Of a stretch of 64,000 bases of DNA, positions 57,807 to 64,000 are shown piece after piece. The notes under the pieces were generated by a model. That model saw only the letters and a program-made list of their open reading frames with translations, did no database searches and had not been told where the DNA came from. Origin of the DNA: Mesorhizobium_K marinum (GTDB taxonomy: Bacteria; Pseudomonadota; Alphaproteobacteria; Rhizobiales; Rhizobiaceae); the NCBI RefSeq assembly GCF_040813715.1, contig NZ_JBFOCH010000006.1. One strand, written 5' to 3'. Position numbers and translations under genes: made by a program. How positions within the stretch are numbered: the stretch's first letter is position 1; the number at the start of each line of letters is the position of its first letter.

Positions 57807-59090
57807 CTAGCGATTGGCGAACTGCTCCTTGAGCTGGTTCCAGCGGTCCGCGCCGTCCTTCATGGTCTGCTCGACGCTCGCCTCGCCGACCATCGCCTTG
57901 GCCAGCAGCGGGCGGAAATAGGCCGACCAGACCGAGCTGTACTCGGTGTAGGTGCCGGCCTTGGCGATCGCCGCCTGGTCGCCCAGCGCCTTGACGTCGG
58001 CCCACTTGCCCCAGGCCTCGATCACGTCCTTGTCCTGGAACAGCGGCAGCTGGCCGAAGCCGAGACCCTTCTCCACCGCCCAGCGCTTGGCCACGGTGTA
58101 GGGCTTGCCGGCCATGAAGTTCACGAACTTCCAGGCGGCCTCGCCGCGCGCCGGATCGGCGGCGGCCTTCGCCGTCACCACATAGGACTTGGCAAAGCCG
58201 AGCGTCGAATGGGTGGTGCCGGGCATCGGCGCAAGCGCGAACTCGCCGGCCCGCGGCTGGTCGGCCGTGTTGTTGAGGGCGGCGAGAACGTAGGTGTAGA
58301 CGATGGTGAAGGCGTGCGCGCCGGTGTTCATCGCCGGGATGATCTTCGATTCATGCGTCTCCGACTGCACGAGACCCTTGGAATAGGCGTCCGCGATCCA
58401 CTGCAGCTGCTTGAACGACCCGTTTTCCGGGTCGGCGAAGAGCGGGTTCAGGTCCTTGTCGAAGAGTTCGGCGCCGCGGCCATAGGCTTGGGCGACGAAG
58501 GCGTCGTAGAAATTGGGCAGTTCCTGGTTGTACTCGTAGACGATCGGGTGCTCCATGCCGCCCGCCTTGAGCTTCTCGGCGGCGGCGGTCACCTCTTCCC
58601 ACGTGGTCGGCACGGCGATGCCGGCGTCGGCCAGTATCTTCTTGTTGTAGATGAAGGAAATCGTGTCGGCGTAGTATGGCAGGCCGTAGACTTGGTCCTT
58701 GTAGGTCACGTCGGTGAGCGCGAAGCCGGCGATGTCCTTCTTCAGTTCGTCGACCGCGCCGGCCGGCGCCACCGAATCCAGCGGCGCGATGAAACCCGCA
58801 GCGCCCCAGGCCGGCAACCAATCCTGACCGCCATAGATCACGTCGGTCGGTGTATCGCCGCGAAAGCGCAAGACGAGACTGTCCTGATAGTCCGGCCAAG
58901 TGTAGTCGGTGACCTTTACCTTGATGCCGGGATTTTCCTCCTCGAACTGCTTCACATTGTCCTGGATGGTCTCCAGCGAGTAGTTCCAGACGACGAATTC
59001 AAGCGTGATATTGTCCTGGGCCGCACCCGGCTGAGCAGCAAGAATGCCGGAAGCCAGCAGGCCGGCTGCGAATAGTGTTCTGGTTTTCAT
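57807..59090 (-). CDS. ABC transporter substrate-binding protein (family 1)
   Basis: 427 aa from ATG 59090 (MKTRTLF), with GGAGG 9 nt upstream; ATG 59099 is too close to that site. Signal peptide 1-25 (ends GAAQ). MalE-type: FEEENPGIKVKVTDYTWPDY, YGLPYYADTISFIYNKKIL. First gene of the operon. Ligand unknown. Confidence 0.9.
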   Translation of the reverse strand: MKTRTLFAAGLLASGILAAQPGAAQDNITLEFVVWNYSLETIQDNVKQFEEENPGIKVKVTDYTWPDYQDSLVLRFRGDTPTDVIYGGQDWLPAWGAAGFIAPLDSVAPAGAVDELKKDIAGFALTDVTYKDQVYGLPYYADTISFIYNKKILADAGIAVPTTWEEVTAAAEKLKAGGMEHPIVYEYNQELPNFYDAFVAQAYGRGAELFDKDLNPLFADPENGSFKQLQWIADAYSKGLVQSETHESKIIPAMNTGAHAFTIVYTYVLAALNNTADQPRAGEFALAPMPGTTHSTLGFAKSYVVTAKAAADPARGEAAWKFVNFMAGKPYTVAKRWAVEKGLGFGQLPLFQDKDVIEAWGKWADVKALGDQAAIAKAGTYTEYSSVWSAYFRPLLAKAMVGEASVEQTMKDGADRWNQLKEQFANR

Positions 59091-59159
59091 ATGTTCCATC
59101 CTCCGTGTTGGGCCGACGCCTGAGCGCCCCATTCGGCCCGTGGCGTCCAATTTTGATCG

Positions 59160-59188
59160 TTGACATTGGGCGTCCTGGATCGGACTAT
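59160..59188 (+). promoter_or_regulatory. Sigma-70-type promoter before ALDH gene
   Basis: TTGACA (59160-59165), 17 bp, GACTAT (59183-59188). Transcription would start around 59195, making ATG 59199 nearly leaderless and leaving ATG 59241 as a conventional alternative. Confidence 0.55.
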
Positions 59189-59198
59189 AAAAACCAAT

Positions 59199-60686
59199 AT
59201 GGATCAATTGCAACCGCTTTTCTTACGGACGAACCAATCAATGGGAAGTGACGGAATTTCGAACTTTATCGGCGGCGTCTGGCAGGCCGATGCCGCCGGC
59301 GAGATCAAGCCGGTGCGCTCGCCGATCGACGGTTCGGCGATCGGAACGATTAGCTGGAGCTCCCGCCAGGCGGCCGTCGAGGCTATCGCCGCCGCCCGCC
59401 AGGCGCAGCCGGAGTGGCGCAAGGTGTCGATCTGGGACCGCGCCAGGGCGATGCGCCGTACCGGCGAGGCGATCGCGGCGCGCCGCGCCGAACTGGCGGC
59501 GCTGCTGACGCTCGAACAAGGCAAGCCCTATGCGGAAGCATTCTTCGAAGTCGGCAAATCGGTGGACGGCTTCAACCTCGCCGCCGATCTCGTCAAATAT
59601 CTCGAAGGCGACACCATACCGACCGAGGACCCCTCCAAGCGGGTGATGACCTTCTACCGGCCGCGCGGCGTCTACGCGGTGGTGACGCCGTGGAACTTCC
59701 CGGTGAACATCCCGGTCGAATACATCGCGCCGGGGCTCGCCGCCGGCAACACCATCGTCTGGACACCTGCCCCGACGACCTCCCTTGTCGCGGTAGCGCT
59801 GATGCGCGCCATCGAAGAGGCCGACCTTCCGCCCGGCGTCATCAATCTGGTCACCGGCGCGGGAGCTGTCGTCGGCGACGAGATCGTCTCCAATCCGGGC
59901 ACCGACGCCGTCGGCTTCACGGGAAGCGCTGCGACGGGCAAGCAGATCAGCGTTCGCACGGCGGGCAAGCCGCAACTGATGGAACTCGGCGGTAATGGAC
60001 CAGTGGTGATCCTCGACGACGCCGATCTCGACCGGGCGGTGGCAGCGACGGCCTCCGGCTGCTTCGTCAACGCCGGCCAGGTCTGCTCGTCGTCGGAGCG
60101 CATCCTCGTGCATCGTAACATCCACGATGCGTTCGCCGAGCGCCTGGCGGCGGCGGCGCGCGCGGTGGTGCTTGGCGACCCGCGCAAGGACGAGGTCACC
60201 ATGGGGCCGCTCAACAATGCCGGCGTCGCCGCGAAGGTCGCGAGCCATGTGACCGACGCGCTGGAGCGCGGCGCCACCGCCGTCACCGGCGGCAAGGCAG
60301 CCGCCGACTATCCGAGCCCGCTTTATTTCGAGCCGACCGTGCTCACCGGCGTGTCGCGCGACGCCCTCATCAACACCGAAGAGACGTTCGGTCCGGTGGC
60401 GCCGCTGCTCATCATCGACAGCGACGAGGAGGCTTTCGAGATCGCGGCCGACAACCGCTACGGGCTGGTCTCCAGTGTCTTCACCCAGGATATCGACCGG
60501 GCCTTCCGCTACATCGAGGAAATGCCGACCGGCATCGTCAACATCAACGACACCTCGAACTACTGGGAGCTGCACATTCCCTTCGGCGGCATGTCCGGCA
60601 AGGACAGCGGCACCGGCAGGGTGGGCGGCCGGCACGCGCTGGCGGCCATGTGCGATCTCAAGACCGCGACCTTCTCGGTGAAATGA
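59199..60686 (+). CDS. Aldehyde dehydrogenase, succinate-semialdehyde dehydrogenase-like
   Basis: Up to 495 aa (ATG 59199; 59241 also possible). ALDH motifs: VVTPWNFPVNIP, FTGSAATGKQI, catalytic Glu in MELGGNGPVVI, catalytic Cys in NAGQVCSSSERI, NTEETFGPVAPL. Divergent from the RidA-containing importer operon. Its stop overlaps the creatininase gene (ATGATG). Confidence 0.9.
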   Translation: MDQLQPLFLRTNQSMGSDGISNFIGGVWQADAAGEIKPVRSPIDGSAIGTISWSSRQAAVEAIAAARQAQPEWRKVSIWDRARAMRRTGEAIAARRAELAALLTLEQGKPYAEAFFEVGKSVDGFNLAADLVKYLEGDTIPTEDPSKRVMTFYRPRGVYAVVTPWNFPVNIPVEYIAPGLAAGNTIVWTPAPTTSLVAVALMRAIEEADLPPGVINLVTGAGAVVGDEIVSNPGTDAVGFTGSAATGKQISVRTAGKPQLMELGGNGPVVILDDADLDRAVAATASGCFVNAGQVCSSSERILVHRNIHDAFAERLAAAARAVVLGDPRKDEVTMGPLNNAGVAAKVASHVTDALERGATAVTGGKAAADYPSPLYFEPTVLTGVSRDALINTEETFGPVAPLLIIDSDEEAFEIAADNRYGLVSSVFTQDIDRAFRYIEEMPTGIVNINDTSNYWELHIPFGGMSGKDSGTGRVGGRHALAAMCDLKTATFSVK

Positions 60687-61468
60687 TGCGTTTCGAAGAA
60701 CTCACCTCGCCGGAAGTCGCTAGCCTCGACCGCGAGAGGACGGTGTTCATCCTGCCGCTCGGCTCGGTGGAGCAGCACGGCAACCACATGCCGCTCGGCA
60801 CCGACACGCTGCTCGCCCTCGCCGTATCGCTGGCCGCCGCCGAACGGTCGCCGGGAAAGACCGCCGTCCTGCCGCCGCCCTGGTACGGGTTCTCGGCCCA
60901 TCACATGCGTTTTCCGGGCAGCGTCACCCTCAGGGCCGAGACACTGATGGCGGTGGCCGAGGACATCGTCGGCTCGCTGGTGTCGCACGGCTTCCGCCGC
61001 ATCCTCATCGTCAACGGCCACGGCGGCAACGGCGGCGTCATCGATCTTCTCGCTTCGAAACTCGGGCACAGGCACTACGGCAAGGCAAGGATCGCCGCGC
61101 TCACCTATTTCCAGCTTGCGCGCGAGGCTATCGCCGCGCTGCGCCGGTCGGAGGCGGGCGGCATGGGCCATGCCTGCGAGTTCGAGACCGCGATGATCCA
61201 GCACATCCGGCCCGAACTCGTGAAAATGGAGCGCGCCGTGGCGACCTATCCGGATCCCGGCTCGCCCTACCTCATCACCGATCTGCTCGGCGGCTCGGCG
61301 ATCAGAACCTATCTCGATTTCGCCGATCTCTCGCCGACCGGGACGCTCGGCGATCCCTCGCTCGCGACGCCGGACGCCGGCGGAAAATTCTTCGAGGCAG
61401 TGGTCGGCGAACTCGCCGCCTTCATCGAGGATTTTCGCGGCTGGGCGATTGCGGAGCAGCCGAAATGA
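60683..61468 (+). CDS. Creatininase-family metal amidohydrolase
   Basis: 261 aa. Metal-binding blocks PLGSVEQHGNHMPLGTDT, VNGHGGNGG and GHACEFETAMI (Glu/His/Asp ligands) are all present. Family members hydrolyse cyclic or formylated amides (creatinine, 3-dehydro-scyllo-inosose acylhydrolase-like, MftE-like). The start overlaps the ALDH stop; the stop overlaps the oxidoreductase start. Confidence 0.88.
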   Translation: MMRFEELTSPEVASLDRERTVFILPLGSVEQHGNHMPLGTDTLLALAVSLAAAERSPGKTAVLPPPWYGFSAHHMRFPGSVTLRAETLMAVAEDIVGSLVSHGFRRILIVNGHGGNGGVIDLLASKLGHRHYGKARIAALTYFQLAREAIAALRRSEAGGMGHACEFETAMIQHIRPELVKMERAVATYPDPGSPYLITDLLGGSAIRTYLDFADLSPTGTLGDPSLATPDAGGKFFEAVVGELAAFIEDFRGWAIAEQPK

Positions 61469-62466
61469 GCGGGACCCTCAAGACAGGCGTCATCGGCCTC
61501 GGCTTCTTCGGCAGCCGCCACGCCCGCATCTATGCCGACCACCCGGCGGCCGAACTTGTCGCTGTATGCGACAGTGATCAGGCTCGGGCCGCGGCCGTCG
61601 CCGGCGAAACGGGCGCGCAAGGCTTCGACGATCTGCACGCGCTGCTGGCCCTGCCGGAACTCGAGGCGGTCAGCATCTGCCTGCCGGACCGGCTGCACGA
61701 AGAGGCTGCGCTCGCCGCGGCGGCAGCCGGAAAGGCGATCCTTCTCGAAAAGCCGCTCGCCCACGACGCCGCGACGGCGCGCCGCATCGTCGAGGCGGTC
61801 GAGAAAAGCGGCGTGCGCTTCATGGTCGGGCATATCCTTCGCTTCGATCCGCGCTACGTCCAGACCTTCTATGCAGCGGCGCCCGAAAGGCTCGGTACGC
61901 CGATACATATCCGCGCCAAGCGCAGCGGCATCCGCGCGACCGCGCAGCGTCTCGGCGCGTCGAGCTCGATCCTCTTCTACATGGGCGTGCACGACATCGA
62001 CGCCATGCAATGGATCGCCCGTTCGAGGATCAGCCGCGTCTACGCGCAGAAGGTCGAGTTGCTCGGCACGGGCAATGAGGACGCGCTCTACGCCGTGGTC
62101 AATTTTGAGAACGGCGCGATCGGCAACATCGACTATAGCTGGGCCTGGCCCGACGGACTAATGAACGGTTTCCGGTCGACGCTCGAAATCGTCGGCACGA
62201 AGTCGGCCGCCTATCTGGATTGCACAGACCAGGGACTTTATGTCGTGGAGGATGAAGGAACGAGCGGCGGCGACACGCATCTCTGGCCGGAAATAAACGG
62301 CCGCATCGCCGGCGACCTCGCTGATGAGCTCGGCCATTTCGTCCAGGCCACCTTGTCGGGCAAGCCCTATGTCCAGCACTACCGCGAAGCGCTCGACGCC
62401 ATACCTGTGCTCGATGCACTGGCGCAGTCGGCGCAAACCGGCGTCCCAGCTGAAGTGGTGCGTTGA
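61465..62466 (+). CDS. Gfo/Idh/MocA-family oxidoreductase
   Basis: 333 aa. N-terminal Rossmann fold with GLGFFGSRHARIY, the EKPLAHD motif (catalytic Lys), and VHDIDAMQW in the C-terminal domain, in place of the usual HxxD...H layout. It probably oxidises a sugar or cyclitol hydroxyl with NAD(P). Coupled to the creatininase gene by ATGA. Confidence 0.9.
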   Translation: MSGTLKTGVIGLGFFGSRHARIYADHPAAELVAVCDSDQARAAAVAGETGAQGFDDLHALLALPELEAVSICLPDRLHEEAALAAAAAGKAILLEKPLAHDAATARRIVEAVEKSGVRFMVGHILRFDPRYVQTFYAAAPERLGTPIHIRAKRSGIRATAQRLGASSSILFYMGVHDIDAMQWIARSRISRVYAQKVELLGTGNEDALYAVVNFENGAIGNIDYSWAWPDGLMNGFRSTLEIVGTKSAAYLDCTDQGLYVVEDEGTSGGDTHLWPEINGRIAGDLADELGHFVQATLSGKPYVQHYREALDAIPVLDALAQSAQTGVPAEVVR

Positions 62467-62546
62467 TCGATCCACAGTGCTCCGAAATGGTTGACAACAG
62501 AAGCGCGACTCTGCTCATAGGCGGCTTCTCGCTGGGATAATCGCAA

Positions 62547-63284
62547 ATGCCTTCGGATTCTGCGCTCGCGCAGCTCGCCGTCATTGCCACCAACGACCGC
62601 GCCACACCATCACTGGTCTACCGCGCACTCCTGAGGAGCATCCGCGACGGACAGATGGTACCGGGCGCTAAGCTGCCCAACGAACGGGAGCTTGCGCAGC
62701 AGTTGAACACCAGCCGCACCGCGGTGCGTAGCGCGCTGGCCATGATGGAGCGGCAGGGGCTGGTGCTGAGGCGCGTGGGCAGCGGCACCTACCTCACAGA
62801 CGATGCCGACCTCGTCTTCGACCGAATGGACCAGACCAGCGTCGCAAGCCATGACACCGTTCCCTCCTTCGCCGAGATCGTCGAAGGCCGGCTGCTGTTC
62901 GAGCCGGCGATGATGCATCTGGTAGTCAACCGCGTGCAGGAGGAGGAGATCCTCGACATGCGGCGCACCCTCGAGCAGATCCTCGCCGCACCAACCTGGG
63001 AAGATTTTAAGGAGCAGATCTATGCTCTGCACCGGCAGATGTTCGCCAGCACACAAAACAAGTTCCTGATGCAGATCATGTCGAGCATCCTGGACGACCG
63101 CCGCGCGGTGCTGTTTGACGGGCGGGATACGGACAAGCCTGCGCCCCAGGCCGTGCGGCAGCAGACCTACAAGGACCTCAAAGCAATCGTTGACGCGATT
63201 GGCACTCGCAACGCTAAGCTTGCGGAGGAACTGGTGTCCGATCACCTGATGCGCACGCTGGCAACTATCAATATTTGGCAATAA
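62547..63284 (+). CDS. FadR-type GntR-family regulator
   Basis: 245 aa. N-terminal GntR wHTH (about 22-90; GAKLPNERELAQQLNTSRTAVRSALAMMERQGLV) and an all-helical FCD ligand domain (about 105-235; EGRLLFEPAMMHL, LHRQMFASTQN, DHLMRTL). 80 bp after the oxidoreductase. Likely regulator of both divergent units at this locus. Confidence 0.9.
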   Translation: MPSDSALAQLAVIATNDRATPSLVYRALLRSIRDGQMVPGAKLPNERELAQQLNTSRTAVRSALAMMERQGLVLRRVGSGTYLTDDADLVFDRMDQTSVASHDTVPSFAEIVEGRLLFEPAMMHLVVNRVQEEEILDMRRTLEQILAAPTWEDFKEQIYALHRQMFASTQNKFLMQIMSSILDDRRAVLFDGRDTDKPAPQAVRQQTYKDLKAIVDAIGTRNAKLAEELVSDHLMRTLATINIWQ

Positions 63285-63660
63285 CAAGAGCAGCGAGAAC
63301 GCCGTCAACGTAGTTCATCCCACAGCGTAGCTCCCGATATGCAGGGGGCGCTGCCGGCAGATCCTGCGCAGGTGCAGTGGACCTTCTGCTCCGAGCTTCG
63401 AAACAAACATTCTCCACCTGTTCCAGTCTGCATCTTATGCGACATTAGCGTGCGAATGACCGCTTCGCGCCTCTAGTCGGTCGTCTATTTTGCGTTAAGC
63501 GTCTCCCAAAGCGGACATCGCTATAGGACATTCCCGGCAACGAAACCCTCGACCTTCAAAAATATAGCGGCAAGCCAGGATGGCTCGCAGCCTACAAGCA
63601 AAATGTGGGTTGGTTAATTTGTGGTGAATCAGATAATCTTCCGAGCGCGGAACAACAACT
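63285..63660. other. Intergenic region without recognised gene
   Basis: 376 bp of lower GC than the surroundings. I see no gene, RNA or repeat in it. Confidence 0.5.
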
Positions 63661-63946
63661 ATGCACACCCAGGCACTGCGAATTCGCAACTTTCGCCGAC
63701 TAAAGAATTCTCGCATCGACCTCGAAAAGGATATTTTCGATTTTCGTGGGTGCGAACAACAGCCGCAAGACCTCGGCTGCTCACGCGATAGGCCTGTTCC
63801 TCGGCGACGAGACCGACGGCCTGACCGTGCACGACCTCAATGTGGATAGCTGGGCGCAAATTGACGCCTTCGGCAACGAACAGCCTGGCGCTGAGCTGCC
63901 CAAAATCTCGATGGACCTTTGGTTGACAGTTGGCGAGAACGATTGA
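63661..63946 (+). pseudogene. Remnant of an OLD-family ATPase/nuclease gene
   Basis: MHTQALRIRNFRRLKNSRIDLE is the typical start of OLD-type (DUF2813-like) AAA ATPases. One extra T in TATTTT (63733-63737) shifts the frame; after it comes FVGANNSRKTSAAHAIGLF, the Walker A motif with its key Gly changed to Arg (CGC for GGC). A TGA at 63944 ends it after about 95 codons of a family usually several hundred residues long, exactly where a repeat begins. Non-functional. Confidence 0.75.
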
Positions 63947-64000
63947 GGTGGTCCCGCCTGATGAGACAGTTTGGCGTCTTGGCTAAGGTGGATCGGGTTG
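63945..64000 (+). repeat. Copy of the LysR-like fragment/possible IS end, running off the window
   Basis: TGAGGTGGTCCCGCCTG and the following about 40 bp match the minus-strand sequence at 28503-28560 with about three differences, both reading RWSRL(V/M)RQFG.LAKVDRV. The junction with the OLD remnant is sharp. Confidence 0.65.

Overview
The window looks like a chromosomal segment of a high-GC alphaproteobacterium of the Rhizobiales, Phyllobacteriaceae/Mesorhizobium-like. The grounds are base composition, a nosRZDFYLX cluster with a Tat-exported clade I NosZ, pseudoazurin, NnrS and an Fnr/NnrR-type regulator, and dense packing of solute-binding-protein ABC operons. It is a draft or metagenome-derived scaffold. 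Fourteen single Ns (3176, 4017, 4891, 6314, 10806, 11051, 14083, 14886, 15208, 15587, 35148, 37097, 41146, 55445) mark contig joins. Thirteen of them are flanked by the same 46-578 bp written twice, sometimes with strain-level mismatches. The apparent frameshifts and internal duplications in the ferritin-like gene, nosR, nosF, nosX, the regulator and an SGNH hydrolase gene are therefore assembly artefacts. Removing one copy restores reading frames of normal length.

Layout. 1-3.2 kb: end of a sugar ABC operon (binding protein, minus strand) divergent from a DeoR-type repressor and a class I aldolase. 3.3-17.8 kb: nitrous oxide respiration. A di-iron ferritin-like gene is divergent from nosR; then come nosZDFYLX, a DUF1858 protein, a cysteine-poor Crp/Fnr regulator, pseudoazurin and nnrS. 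Fnr/NnrR-type palindromes lie before nosR and between the regulator and pseudoazurin. 17.8-27 kb: a minus-strand operon of CUT1-type importer (SBP, two permeases, ATPase), a 53-aa membrane protein, a B12-dependent diol dehydratase with fused large and medium subunits, its small subunit and an SDR, with a divergent LuxR-type gene. 27-28.9 kb: two small secreted proteins and repeat debris.

28.9-37 kb: an Rbs-type importer operon with an MsAcT-like SGNH hydrolase at its end, and a divergent second SGNH hydrolase plus ROK-type regulator. 37.4-47.1 kb: a second Rbs-type importer operon carrying two metallohydrolases, a PfkB kinase (disrupted by an IS3 fragment at a contig join), a BtpA/SgcQ TIM barrel and a glutamine-amidotransferase-like protein, with a divergent GntR/UTRA regulator. 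47.1-48.5 kb: truncated IS3-family element and debris. 48.5-54.3 kb: aldehyde dehydrogenase plus Rbs-type importer with a divergent IclR regulator. 54.3-63.3 kb: a CUT1 importer with an embedded RidA protein, divergent from aldehyde dehydrogenase, creatininase-family hydrolase, Gfo/Idh/MocA oxidoreductase and a FadR-type GntR regulator. 63.7-64 kb: remnant of an OLD-family ATPase gene cut by a repeat that also occurs at 28.5 kb.

Functionally this is a respiratory cluster embedded in a catabolic array. Each importer sits with its own enzymes and divergent local regulator. In four operons the binding-protein gene is followed by a strong hairpin before the next gene, which would favour high binding-protein expression. 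The least familiar systems are the importer/fused diol dehydratase operon and the importer/PfkB/BtpA/metallohydrolase operon; their substrates cannot be read from sequence alone. I saw no rRNA, tRNA or CRISPR array.
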